From positions 7,342,571-7,406,570 of the forward strand of contig CAIIXF020000011.1 of NCBI GenBank assembly GCA_903813345.2: DNA of 64,000 bases. The letters are read 5' to 3'. Positions 1 through 13,400 of this stretch are shown in pieces (positions within the stretch are counted from its first letter, which is position 1; each line of letters opens with the position of its first letter). This stretch comes from Owenia fusiformis. Taxonomy: Eukaryota > Annelida > Polychaeta > Sabellida > Oweniidae. A model generated the notes under the pieces. That model ran no database searches, was not told where the DNA came from, and worked only from the letters and a program-made list of their open reading frames with translations. Position numbers and translations under genes: made by a program.

Positions 1-154
1 TACAGGAACCTGAGATGAATAAGGTGCCATTTCAAAGTCCCGCGTTCTGTTAACGTTCAAAAGTTTTCAACTGAGGAAATCCCATTGACTTTTAAAAACC
101 GGAAGTCAAGGTTTTGCTCATGCGCATTGTATTTTTGGAAAAATTCTGGGCAAT
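1..154. other. Unique left flank of the satellite array
   Basis: No reading frame or repeat of the array was recognised here. The sequence joins the first A monomer abruptly at 155; the three bases before the join are AAT, which also follow the other end of the array (45234-45236). It holds a CCCATTGACTT stretch near 82 whose complement recurs in the right flank (45329-45339); this is short and may be chance. Confidence 0.6.
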
Positions 155-178
155 GGCCAAAATGCCCTAATACGTCAC
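155..178 (+). repeat. Left terminal inverted repeat of A and left edge of the array
   Basis: The 24-nt arm pairs with 593-618 of the same copy and with 45208-45233 of the last copy. It coincides exactly with the first repeated base of the 45-kb array. Confidence 0.8.
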
Positions 179-592
179 TTCCGCTGAATAGAAAAAAGTA
201 GTATTCAAAAATAAATGTAGTCCCAACACAATTGTGATCATGCCGAGTCAGTAAGCTAGTATGTAGGCACAGTTGTCATCTTTTTGCAATGACAACATGC
301 CATTTCTTCTGAAAATGCGTTTATTTGGGTTATCTGAAGGAAAATTTCGAGTCAAGTGGCGTATTAATTTTGCCTTCATTTTTGTGAATTTCAATTTGTG
401 TCGGCAGAGAGAGGGGGTAGTGTCACAATTGACCAATTATTTCAAAAAGTAGATGATTGGCCCCTATTGAGTTTAGTGTCAAGATGTAGCTTAGACATAG
501 CTTTAGAACCTCAGATAGGCCAGTGAGGCCATATAAATCCATAACTCGAGATAAAAAGTCAGGCGTTTGCCCTTTTGCCCATTGACTAGTAG

Positions 593-618
593 GTGACGTG
601 AATTAGGGCAGTTTTGCC
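593..618 (-). repeat. Right terminal inverted repeat of the first A copy
   Basis: The 26-nt arm ends in GCAGTTTTGCC and is followed by TATTA (619-623), the same pentamer that precedes the internal A copies. Confidence 0.8.
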
Positions 619-623
619 TATTA

Positions 624-1482
624 GTCACATGTGAAAGTGACCAAAATTTTTAAAAACTACTCAGAAACGCCCGGAATTGAAGTTTATTAGTGTAGAACAT
701 ATTCTGGACGGAGGCAAAAAGGGGAATTTTCATGAACAAATTTAATGTTTTTGCTGAATCAGCAGTTTTCGCTTTTTACCCCAAAAACCACTGATTTTGA
801 CGATATTTGGCTACAATTTCGTCCTTACTGACCCCTAAATGTCATATGTTGTCGTAAATGGGGAAGCCAATGAGTTGCTATTCATAATGAAGATTGAATT
901 GTCCATCTTACGGTTTCCAGTAAAGAATGAAGGTACATATCGGGGGTGCAGTCAGAGATTGGTGAGTTAAGTGTCAATTTTGGATGTATTTGTTCACTCT
1001 GAATGACTAAATTCGAGCTAAAAATATCTCAAAAGTCCCAAATCTCTAGGCCAGAGTCAAAACTGTTCATATTTGTCATCATTTTTCACATCAGGAGGTT
1101 GTTGAATGGAATAAGATATGAAAAAGTGATAATTTTAGTATAATTTTGCCAAAAAGTAGGCCAAATTTGCCCAATTTTCTGGTTCACGGTTCAGTGATTT
1201 TGGCTAAAAATCGCAATATGCAATAAAATACTCAATTTCTTGACACGATAATGTAAAATGTCACCACCAGGCAGTGGATTTCATGATGTAAATGAGAAAC
1301 TAGTCAAATTTAAAGGAAACCCATTTGGTTCTTGGAAAAATGACCCCAGGGGTAATGAAGTAGCCGTATTTTTCATAATTGCTGTCAGAATATTCTTAAA
1401 CTGCACAAAACTACTTGAAAAACTCTAGTAAATTGGAAAAACGCAATTTAAAGCCAGAAATCATCCAACCATGTGGCTATTA
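624..1482 (+). repeat. Monomer B: 854-bp satellite unit plus TATTA (first of 41 copies)
   Basis: B starts GTCACATGTGAAAGTGACC and ends CCAACCATGTGGC plus TATTA. It carries a perfect 10-bp palindrome TCACATGTGA one base inside its start and an 11-bp palindrome ACCCCAGGGGT at 1343-1353. Its ends are weakly inverted (GTCACATG versus GCCACATG after complementing), too short to prove a transposon. No open frame of note. Copies start at 624, 1483, 2812, 3671, 4999, 6327, 7186, 8514, 9373, 10702, 12030, 12889, 14217, 15076, 16404, 17263, 18122, 18981, 20313, 21172, 22031, 23359, 24219, 25547, 26406, 27738, 29067, 29926, 31254, 32113, 33441, 34300, 35632, 36960, 37819, 39147, 40006, 40865, 41724, 43052 and 43911. 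Confidence 0.95.
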
Positions 1483-4400
1483 GTCACATGTGAAAGTGAC
1501 CAAAATTTTTAAAAACTACTCAGAAACGCCCGGAATTGAAGTTTATTAGTGTAGAACATATTCTGGACGGAGGCAAAAAGGGGAATTTTCATGAACAAAT
1601 TTAATGTTTTTGCTGAATCAGCAGTTTTCGCTTTTTACCCCAAAAACCACTGATTTTGACGATATTTGGCTACAATTTCGTCCTTACTGACCCCTAAATG
1701 TCATATGTTGTCGTAAATGGGGAAGCCAATGAGTTGCTATTCATAATGAAGATTGAATTGTCCATCTTACGGTTTCCAGTAAAGAATGAAGGTACATATC
1801 GGGGGTGCAGTCAGAGATTGGTGAGTTAAGTGTCAATTTTGGATGTATTTGTTCACTCTGAATGACTAAATTCGAGCTAAAAATATCTCAAAAGTCCCAA
1901 ATCTCTAGGCCAGAGTCAAAACTGTTCAAATTTGTCATCATTTTTCACATCAGGAGGTTGTTGAATGGAATAAGATATGAAAAAGTGATAATTTTAGTAT
2001 AATTTTGCCAAAAAGTAGGCCAAATTTGCCCAATTTTCTGGTTCACGGTTCAGTGATTTTGGCTAAAAATCGCAATATGCAATAAAATACTCAATTTCTT
2101 GACACGATAATGTAAAATGTCACCACCAGGCAGTGGATTTCATGATGTAAATGAGAAACTAGTCAAATTTAAAGGAAACCCATTTGGTTCTTGGAAAAAT
2201 GACCCCAGGGGTAATGAAGTAGCCGTATTTTTCATAATTGCTGTCAGAATATTCTTAAACTGCACAAAACTACTTGAAAAACTCTAGTAAATTGGAAAAA
2301 ACGCAATTTAAAGCCAGAAATCATCCAACCATGTGGCTATTAGGCCAAAATGCCCTAATACGTCACTTCCGCTGAATAGAAAAAAGTAGTATTCAAAAAT
2401 AAATGTAGTCCCAACACAATTGTGATCATGCCGAGTCAGTAAGCTAGTATGTAGGCACAGTTGTCATCTTTTTGCAATGACAACATGCCATTTCTTCTGA
2501 AAATGCGTTTATTTGGGTTATCTGAAGGAAAATTTCGAGTCAAGTGGCGTATTAATTTTGCCTTCATTTTTGTGAATTTCAATTTGTGTCGGCAGAGAGA
2601 GGGGGTAGTGTCACAATTGACCAATTATTTCAAAAAGTAGATGATTGGCCCCTATTGAGTTTAGTGTCAAGATGTAGCTTAGACATAGCTTTAGAACCTC
2701 AGATAGGCCAGTGAGGCCATATAAATCCATAACTCGAGATAAAAAGTCAGGCGTTTGCCCTTTTGCCCATTGACTAGTAGGTGACGTGAATTAGGGCAGT
2801 TTTGCCTATTAGTCACATGTGAAAGTGACCAAAATTTTTAAAAACTACTCAGAAACGCCCGGAATTGAAGTTTATTAGTGTAGAACATATTCTGGACGGA
2901 GGCAAAAAGGGGAATTTTCATGAACAAATTTAATGTTTTTGCTGAATCAGCAGTTTTCGCTTTTTACCCCAAAAACCACTGATTTTGACGATATTTGGCT
3001 ACAATTTCGTCCTTACTGACCCCTAAATGTCATATGTTGTCGTAAATGGGGAAGCCAATGAGTTGCTATTCATAATGAAGATTGAATTGTCCATCTTACG
3101 GTTTCCAGTAAAGAATGAAGGTACATATCGGGGGTGCAGTCAGAGATTGGTGAGTTAAGTGTCAATTTTGGATGTATTTGTTCACTCTGAATGACTAAAT
3201 TCGAGCTAAAAATATCTCAAAAGTCCCAAATCTCTAGGCCAGAGTCAAAACTGTTCATATTTGTCATCATTTTTCACATCAGGAGGTTGTTGAATGGAAT
3301 AAGATATGAAAAAGTGATAATTTTAGTATAATTTTGCCAAAAAGTAGGCCAAATTTGCCCAATTTTCTGGTTCACGGTTCAGTGATTTTGGCTAAAAATC
3401 GCAATATGCAATAAAATACTCAATTTCTTGACACGATAATGTAAAATGTCACCACCAGGCAGTGGATTTCATGATGTAAATGAGAAACTAGTCAAATTTA
3501 AAGGAAACCCATTTGGTTCTTGGAAAAATGACCCCAGGGGTAATGAAGTAGCCGTATTTTTCATAATTGCTGTCAGAATATTCTTAAACTGCACAAAACT
3601 ACTTGAAAAACTCTAGTAAATTGGAAAAACGCAATTTAAAGCCAGAAATCATCCAACCATGTGGCTATTAGTCACATGTGAAAGTGACCAAAATTTTTAA
3701 AAACTACTCAGAAACGCCCGGAATTGAAGTTTATTAGTGTAGAACATATTCTGGACGGAGGCAAAAAGGGGAATTTTCATGAACAAATTTAATGTTTTTG
3801 CTGAATCAGCAGTTTTCGCTTTTTACCCCAAAAACCACTGATTTTGACGATATTTGGCTACAATTTCGTCCTTACTGACCCCTAAATGTCATATGTTGTC
3901 GTAAATGGGGAAGCCAATGAGTTGCTATTCATAATGAAGATTGAATTGTCCATCTTACGGTTTCCAGTAAAGAATGAAGGTACATATCGGGGGTGCAGTC
4001 AGAGATTGGTGAGTTAAGTGTCAATTTTGGATGTATTTGTTCACTCTGAATGACTAAATTCGAGCTAAAAATATCTCAAAAGTCCCAAATCTCTAGGCCA
4101 GAGTCAAAACTGTTCAAATTTGTCATCATTTTTCACATCAGGAGGTTGTTGAATGGAATAAGATATGAAAAAGTGATAATTTTAGTATAATTTTGCCAAA
4201 AAGTAGGCCAAATTTGCCCAATTTTCTGGTTCACGGTTCAGTGATTTTGGCTAAAAATCGCAATATGCAATAAAATACTCAATTTCTTGACACGATAATG
4301 TAAAATGTCACCACCAGGCAGTGGATTTCATGATGTAAATGAGAAACTAGTCAAATTTAAAGGAAACCCATTTGGTTCTTGGAAAAATGACCCCAGGGGT

Positions 4401-7400
4401 AATGAAGTAGCCGTATTTTTCATAATTGCTGTCAGAATATTCTTAAACTGCACAAAACTACTTGAAAAACTCTAGTAAATTGGAAAAACGCAATTTAAAG
4501 CCAGAAATCATCCAACCATGTGGCTATTAGGCCAAAATGCCCTAATACGTCACTTCCGCTGAATAGAAAAAAGTAGTATTCAAAAATAAATGTAGTCCCA
4601 ACACAATTGTGATCATGCCGAGTCAGTAAGCTAGTATGTAGGCACAGTTGTCATCTTTTTGCAATGACAACATGCCATTTCTTCTGAAAATGCGTTTATT
4701 TGGGTTATCTGAAGGAAAATTTCGAGTCAAGTGGCGTATTAATTTTGCCTTCATTTTTGTGAATTTCAATTTGTGTCGGCAGAGAGAGGGGGTAGTGTCA
4801 CAATTGACCAATTATTTCAAAAAGTAGATGATTGGCCCCTATTGAGTTTAGTGTCAAGATGTAGCTTAGACATAGCTTTAGAACCTCAGATAGGCCAGTG
4901 AGGCCATATAAATCCATAACTCGAGATAAAAAGTCAGGCGTTTGCCCTTTTGCCCATTGACTAGTAGGTGACGTGAATTAGGGCAGTTTTGCCTATTAGT
5001 CACATGTGAAAGTGACCAAAATTTTTAAAAACTACTCAGAAACGCCCGGAATTGAAGTTTATTAGTGTAGAACATATTCTGGACGGAGGCAAAAAGGGGA
5101 ATTTTCATGAACAAATTTAATGTTTTTGCTGAATCAGCAGTTTTCGCTTTTTACCCCAAAAACCACTGATTTTGACGATATTTGGCTACAATTTCGTCCT
5201 TACTGACCCCTAAATGTCATATGTTGTCGTAAATGGGGAAGCCAATGAGTTGCTATTCATAATGAAGATTGAATTGTCCATCTTACGGTTTCCAGTAAAG
5301 AATGAAGGTACATATCGGGGGTGCAGTCAGAGATTGGTGAGTTAAGTGTCAATTTTGGATGTATTTGTTCACTCTGAATGACTAAATTCGAGCTAAAAAT
5401 ATCTCAAAAGTCCCAAATCTCTAGGCCAGAGTCAAAACTGTTCATATTTGTCATCATTTTTCACATCAGGAGGTTGTTGAATGGAATAAGATATGAAAAA
5501 GTGATAATTTTAGTATAATTTTGCCAAAAAGTAGGCCAAATTTGCCCAATTTTCTGGTTCACGGTTCAGTGATTTTGGCTAAAAATCGCAATATGCAATA
5601 AAATACTCAATTTCTTGACACGATAATGTAAAATGTCACCACCAGGCAGTGGATTTCATGATGTAAATGAGAAACTAGTCAAATTTAAAGGAAACCCATT
5701 TGGTTCTTGGAAAAATGACCCCAGGGGTAATGAAGTAGCCGTATTTTTCATAATTGCTGTCAGAATATTCTTAAACTGCACAAAACTACTTGAAAAACTC
5801 TAGTAAATTGGAAAAACGCAATTTAAAGCCAGAAATCATCCAACCATGTGGCTATTAGGCCAAAATGCCCTAATACGTCACTTCCGCTGAATAGAAAAAA
5901 GTAGTATTCAAAAATAAATGTAGTCCCAACACAATTGTGATCATGCCGAGTCAGTAAGCTAGTATGTAGGCACAGTTGTCATCTTTTTGCAATGACAACA
6001 TGCCATTTCTTCTGAAAATGCGTTTATTTGGGTTATCTGAAGGAAAATTTCGAGTCAAGTGGCGTATTAATTTTGCCTTCATTTTTGTGAATTTCAATTT
6101 GTGTCGGCAGAGAGAGGGGGTAGTGTCACAATTGACCAATTATTTCAAAAAGTAGATGATTGGCCCCTATTGAGTTTAGTGTCAAGATGTAGCTTAGACA
6201 TAGCTTTAGAACCTCAGATAGGCCAGTGAGGCCATATAAATCCATAACTCGAGATAAAAAGTCAGGCGTTTGCCCTTTTGCCCATTGACTAGTAGGTGAC
6301 GTGAATTAGGGCAGTTTTGCCTATTAGTCACATGTGAAAGTGACCAAAATTTTTAAAAACTACTCAGAAACGCCCGGAATTGAAGTTTATTAGTGTAGAA
6401 CATATTCTGGACGGAGGCAAAAAGGGGAATTTTCATGAACAAATTTAATGTTTTTGCTGAATCAGCAGTTTTCGCTTTTTACCCCAAAAACCACTGATTT
6501 TGACGATATTTGGCTACAATTTCGTCCTTACTGACCCCTAAATGTCATATGTTGTCGTAAATGGGGAAGCCAATGAGTTGCTATTCATAATGAAGATTGA
6601 ATTGTCCATCTTACGGTTTCCAGTAAAGAATGAAGGTACATATCGGGGGTGCAGTCAGAGATTGGTGAGTTAAGTGTCAATTTTGGATGTATTTGTTCAC
6701 TCTGAATGACTAAATTCGAGCTAAAAATATCTCAAAAGTCCCAAATCTCTAGGCCAGAGTCAAAACTGTTCATATTTGTCATCATTTTTCACATCAGGAG
6801 GTTGTTGAATGGAATAAGATATGAAAAAGTGATAATTTTAGTATAATTTTGCCAAAAAGTAGGCCAAATTTGCCCAATTTTCTGGTTCACGGTTCAGTGA
6901 TTTTGGCTAAAAATCGCAATATGCAATAAAATACTCAATTTCTTGACACGATAATGTAAAATGTCACCACCAGGCAGTGGATTTCATGATGTAAATGAGA
7001 AACTAGTCAAATTTAAAGGAAACCCATTTGGTTCTTGGAAAAATGACCCCAGGGGTAATGAAGTAGCCGTATTTTTCATAATTGCTGTCAGAATATTCTT
7101 AAACTGCACAAAACTACTTGAAAAACTCTAGTAAATTGGAAAAACGCAATTTAAAGCCAGAAATCATCCAACCATGTGGCTATTAGTCACATGTGAAAGT
7201 GACCAAAATTTTTAAAAACTACTCAGAAACGCCCGGAATTGAAGTTTATTAGTGTAGAACATATTCTGGACGGAGGCAAAAAGGGGAATTTTCATGAACA
7301 AATTTAATGTTTTTGCTGAATCAGCAGTTTTCGCTTTTTACCCCAAAAACCACTGATTTTGACGATATTTGGCTACAATTTCGTCCTTACTGACCCCTAA

Positions 7401-10400
7401 ATGTCATATGTTGTCGTAAATGGGGAAGCCAATGAGTTGCTATTCATAATGAAGATTGAATTGTCCATCTTACGGTTTCCAGTAAAGAATGAAGGTACAT
7501 ATCGGGGGTGCAGTCAGAGATTGGTGAGTTAAGTGTCAATTTTGGATGTATTTGTTCACTCTGAATGACTAAATTCGAGCTAAAAATATCTCAAAAGTCC
7601 CAAATCTCTAGGCCAGAGTCAAAACTGTTCAAATTTGTCATCATTTTTCACATCAGGAGGTTGTTGAATGGAATAAGATATGAAAAAGTGATAATTTTAG
7701 TATAATTTTGCCAAAAAGTAGGCCAAATTTGCCCAATTTTCTGGTTCACGGTTCAGTGATTTTGGCTAAAAATCGCAATATGCAATAAAATACTCAATTT
7801 CTTGACACGATAATGTAAAATGTCACCACCAGGCAGTGGATTTCATGATGTAAATGAGAAACTAGTCAAATTTAAAGGAAACCCATTTGGTTCTTGGAAA
7901 AATGACCCCAGGGGTAATGAAGTAGCCGTATTTTTCATAATTGCTGTCAGAATATTCTTAAACTGCACAAAACTACTTGAAAAACTCTAGTAAATTGGAA
8001 AAACGCAATTTAAAGCCAGAAATCATCCAACCATGTGGCTATTAGGCCAAAATGCCCTAATACGTCACTTCCGCTGAATAGAAAAAAGTAGTATTCAAAA
8101 ATAAATGTAGTCCCAACACAATTGTGATCATGCCGAGTCAGTAAGCTAGTATGTAGGCACAGTTGTCATCTTTTTGCAATGACAACATGCCATTTCTTCT
8201 GAAAATGCGTTTATTTGGGTTATCTGAAGGAAAATTTCGAGTCAAGTGGCGTATTAATTTTGCCTTCATTTTTGTGAATTTCAATTTGTGTCGGCAGAGA
8301 GAGGGGGTAGTGTCACAATTGACCAATTATTTCAAAAAGTAGATGATTGGCCCCTATTGAGTTTAGTGTCAAGATGTAGCTTAGACATAGCTTTAGAACC
8401 TCAGATAGGCCAGTGAGGCCATATAAATCCATAACTCGAGATAAAAAGTCAGGCGTTTGCCCTTTTGCCCATTGACTAGTAGGTGACGTGAATTAGGGCA
8501 GTTTTGCCTATTAGTCACATGTGAAAGTGACCAAAATTTTTAAAAACTACTCAGAAACGCCCGGAATTGAAGTTTATTAGTGTAGAACATATTCTGGACG
8601 GAGGCAAAAAGGGGAATTTTCATGAACAAATTTAATGTTTTTGCTGAATCAGCAGTTTTCGCTTTTTACCCCAAAAACCACTGATTTTGACGATATTTGG
8701 CTACAATTTCGTCCTTACTGACCCCTAAATGTCATATGTTGTCGTAAATGGGGAAGCCAATGAGTTGCTATTCATAATGAAGATTGAATTGTCCATCTTA
8801 CGGTTTCCAGTAAAGAATGAAGGTACATATCGGGGGTGCAGTCAGAGATTGGTGAGTTAAGTGTCAATTTTGGATGTATTTGTTCACTCTGAATGACTAA
8901 ATTCGAGCTAAAAATATCTCAAAAGTCCCAAATCTCTAGGCCAGAGTCAAAACTGTTCATATTTGTCATCATTTTTCACATCAGGAGGTTGTTGAATGGA
9001 ATAAGATATGAAAAAGTGATAATTTTAGTATAATTTTGCCAAAAAGTAGGCCAAATTTGCCCAATTTTCTGGTTCACGGTTCAGTGATTTTGGCTAAAAA
9101 TCGCAATATGCAATAAAATACTCAATTTCTTGACACGATAATGTAAAATGTCACCACCAGGCAGTGGATTTCATGATGTAAATGAGAAACTAGTCAAATT
9201 TAAAGGAAACCCATTTGGTTCTTGGAAAAATGACCCCAGGGGTAATGAAGTAGCCGTATTTTTCATAATTGCTGTCAGAATATTCTTAAACTGCACAAAA
9301 CTACTTGAAAAACTCTAGTAAATTGGAAAAACGCAATTTAAAGCCAGAAATCATCCAACCATGTGGCTATTAGTCACATGTGAAAGTGACCAAAATTTTT
9401 AAAAACTACTCAGAAACGCCCGGAATTGAAGTTTATTAGTGTAGAACATATTCTGGACGGAGGCAAAAAGGGGAATTTTCATGAACAAATTTAATGTTTT
9501 TGCTGAATCAGCAGTTTTCGCTTTTTACCCCAAAAACCACTGATTTTGACGATATTTGGCTACAATTTCGTCCTTACTGACCCCTAAATGTCATATGTTG
9601 TCGTAAATGGGGAAGCCAATGAGTTGCTATTCATAATGAAGATTGAATTGTCCATCTTACGGTTTCCAGTAAAGAATGAAGGTACATATCGGGGGTGCAG
9701 TCAGAGATTGGTGAGTTAAGTGTCAATTTTGGATGTATTTGTTCACTCTGAATGACTAAATTCGAGCTAAAAATATCTCAAAAGTCCCAAATCTCTAGGC
9801 CAGAGTCAAAACTGTTCAAATTTGTCATCATTTTTCACATCAGGAGGTTGTTGAATGGAATAAGATATGAAAAAGTGATAATTTTAGTATAATTTTGCCA
9901 AAAAGTAGGCCAAATTTGCCCAATTTTCTGGTTCACGGTTCAGTGATTTTGGCTAAAAATCGCAATATGCAATAAAATACTCAATTTCTTGACACGATAA
10001 TGTAAAATGTCACCACCAGGCAGTGGATTTCATGATGTAAATGAGAAACTAGTCAAATTTAAAGGAAACCCATTTGGTTCTTGGAAAAATGACCCCAGGG
10101 GTAATGAAGTAGCCGTATTTTTCATAATTGCTGTCAGAATATTCTTAAACTGCACAAAACTACTTGAAAAACTCTAGTAAATTGGAAAAAACGCAATTTA
10201 AAGCCAGAAATCATCCAACCATGTGGCTATTAGGCCAAAATGCCCTAATACGTCACTTCCGCTGAATAGAAAAAAGTAGTATTCAAAAATAAATGTAGTC
10301 CCAACACAATTGTGATCATGCCGAGTCAGTAAGCTAGTATGTAGGCACAGTTGTCATCTTTTTGCAATGACAACATGCCATTTCTTCTGAAAATGCGTTT

Positions 10401-13400
10401 ATTTGGGTTATCTGAAGGAAAATTTCGAGTCAAGTGGCGTATTAATTTTGCCTTCATTTTTGTGAATTTCAATTTGTGTCGGCAGAGAGAGGGGGTAGTG
10501 TCACAATTGACCAATTATTTCAAAAAGTAGATGATTGGCCCCTATTGAGTTTAGTGTCAAGATGTAGCTTAGACATAGCTTTAGAACCTCAGATAGGCCA
10601 GTGAGGCCATATAAATCCATAACTCGAGATAAAAAGTCAGGCGTTTGCCCTTTTGCCCATTGACTAGTAGGTGACGTGAATTAGGGCAGTTTTGCCTATT
10701 AGTCACATGTGAAAGTGACCAAAATTTTTAAAAACTACTCAGAAACGCCCGGAATTGAAGTTTATTAGTGTAGAACATATTCTGGACGGAGGCAAAAAGG
10801 GGAATTTTCATGAACAAATTTAATGTTTTTGCTGAATCAGCAGTTTTCGCTTTTTACCCCAAAAACCACTGATTTTGACGATATTTGGCTACAATTTCGT
10901 CCTTACTGACCCCTAAATGTCATATGTTGTCGTAAATGGGGAAGCCAATGAGTTGCTATTCATAATGAAGATTGAATTGTCCATCTTACGGTTTCCAGTA
11001 AAGAATGAAGGTACATATCGGGGGTGCAGTCAGAGATTGGTGAGTTAAGTGTCAATTTTGGATGTATTTGTTCACTCTGAATGACTAAATTCGAGCTAAA
11101 AATATCTCAAAAGTCCCAAATCTCTAGGCCAGAGTCAAAACTGTTCATATTTGTCATCATTTTTCACATCAGGAGGTTGTTGAATGGAATAAGATATGAA
11201 AAAGTGATAATTTTAGTATAATTTTGCCAAAAAGTAGGCCAAATTTGCCCAATTTTCTGGTTCACGGTTCAGTGATTTTGGCTAAAAATCGCAATATGCA
11301 ATAAAATACTCAATTTCTTGACACGATAATGTAAAATGTCACCACCAGGCAGTGGATTTCATGATGTAAATGAGAAACTAGTCAAATTTAAAGGAAACCC
11401 ATTTGGTTCTTGGAAAAATGACCCCAGGGGTAATGAAGTAGCCGTATTTTTCATAATTGCTGTCAGAATATTCTTAAACTGCACAAAACTACTTGAAAAA
11501 CTCTAGTAAATTGGAAAAACGCAATTTAAAGCCAGAAATCATCCAACCATGTGGCTATTAGGCCAAAATGCCCTAATACGTCACTTCCGCTGAATAGAAA
11601 AAAGTAGTATTCAAAAATAAATGTAGTCCCAACACAATTGTGATCATGCCGAGTCAGTAAGCTAGTATGTAGGCACAGTTGTCATCTTTTTGCAATGACA
11701 ACATGCCATTTCTTCTGAAAATGCGTTTATTTGGGTTATCTGAAGGAAAATTTCGAGTCAAGTGGCGTATTAATTTTGCCTTCATTTTTGTGAATTTCAA
11801 TTTGTGTCGGCAGAGAGAGGGGGTAGTGTCACAATTGACCAATTATTTCAAAAAGTAGATGATTGGCCCCTATTGAGTTTAGTGTCAAGATGTAGCTTAG
11901 ACATAGCTTTAGAACCTCAGATAGGCCAGTGAGGCCATATAAATCCATAACTCGAGATAAAAAGTCAGGCGTTTGCCCTTTTGCCCATTGACTAGTAGGT
12001 GACGTGAATTAGGGCAGTTTTGCCTATTAGTCACATGTGAAAGTGACCAAAATTTTTAAAAACTACTCAGAAACGCCCGGAATTGAAGTTTATTAGTGTA
12101 GAACATATTCTGGACGGAGGCAAAAAGGGGAATTTTCATGAACAAATTTAATGTTTTTGCTGAATCAGCAGTTTTCGCTTTTTACCCCAAAAACCACTGA
12201 TTTTGACGATATTTGGCTACAATTTCGTCCTTACTGACCCCTAAATGTCATATGTTGTCGTAAATGGGGAAGCCAATGAGTTGCTATTCATAATGAAGAT
12301 TGAATTGTCCATCTTACGGTTTCCAGTAAAGAATGAAGGTACATATCGGGGGTGCAGTCAGAGATTGGTGAGTTAAGTGTCAATTTTGGATGTATTTGTT
12401 CACTCTGAATGACTAAATTCGAGCTAAAAATATCTCAAAAGTCCCAAATCTCTAGGCCAGAGTCAAAACTGTTCATATTTGTCATCATTTTTCACATCAG
12501 GAGGTTGTTGAATGGAATAAGATATGAAAAAGTGATAATTTTAGTATAATTTTGCCAAAAAGTAGGCCAAATTTGCCCAATTTTCTGGTTCACGGTTCAG
12601 TGATTTTGGCTAAAAATCGCAATATGCAATAAAATACTCAATTTCTTGACACGATAATGTAAAATGTCACCACCAGGCAGTGGATTTCATGATGTAAATG
12701 AGAAACTAGTCAAATTTAAAGGAAACCCATTTGGTTCTTGGAAAAATGACCCCAGGGGTAATGAAGTAGCCGTATTTTTCATAATTGCTGTCAGAATATT
12801 CTTAAACTGCACAAAACTACTTGAAAAACTCTAGTAAATTGGAAAAACGCAATTTAAAGCCAGAAATCATCCAACCATGTGGCTATTAGTCACATGTGAA
12901 AGTGACCAAAATTTTTAAAAACTACTCAGAAACGCCCGGAATTGAAGTTTATTAGTGTAGAACATATTCTGGACGGAGGCAAAAAGGGGAATTTTCATGA
13001 ACAAATTTAATGTTTTTGCTGAATCAGCAGTTTTCGCTTTTTACCCCAAAAACCACTGATTTTGACGATATTTGGCTACAATTTCGTCCTTACTGACCCC
13101 TAAATGTCATATGTTGTCGTAAATGGGGAAGCCAATGAGTTGCTATTCATAATGAAGATTGAATTGTCCATCTTACGGTTTCCAGTAAAGAATGAAGGTA
13201 CATATCGGGGGTGCAGTCAGAGATTGGTGAGTTAAGTGTCAATTTTGGATGTATTTGTTCACTCTGAATGACTAAATTCGAGCTAAAAATATCTCAAAAG
13301 TCCCAAATCTCTAGGCCAGAGTCAAAACTGTTCAAATTTGTCATCATTTTTCACATCAGGAGGTTGTTGAATGGAATAAGATATGAAAAAGTGATAATTT

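Larger units (their letters stand above)
155..618 (+). mobile_element. Monomer A: 464-bp MITE-like element with terminal inverted repeats (first of 21 copies)
   Basis: A starts GGCCAAAATGCCCTAAT and ends with a near-complement, ATTAGGGCAGTTTTGCC. The arms (155-178 and 593-618) match with two mismatches in the first 17 bases, then a 2-nt gap, then ACGTCAC on both. In every internal copy it is flanked by TATTA on each side, while B-B joins hold a single TATTA, as expected for a 5-bp target-site duplication. No transposase is encoded, so it would be non-autonomous; the superfamily is not assigned. Copies start at 155, 2343, 4530, 5858, 8045, 10233, 11561, 13748, 15935, 19844, 22890, 25078, 27269, 28598, 30785, 32972, 35163, 36491, 38678, 42583 and 44770. 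A 62-codon minus-strand frame (248-436 in copy 1) recurs in all copies but looks incidental. Confidence 0.8.

Noticed and set aside
248-436. 62-codon minus-strand frame repeated in every A monomer
   Set aside because: It recurs only because A is copied. It lies inside a MITE-like unit, has no recognisable domain, and one copy differs by an amino-acid change. No sign of selection as a gene can be inferred.
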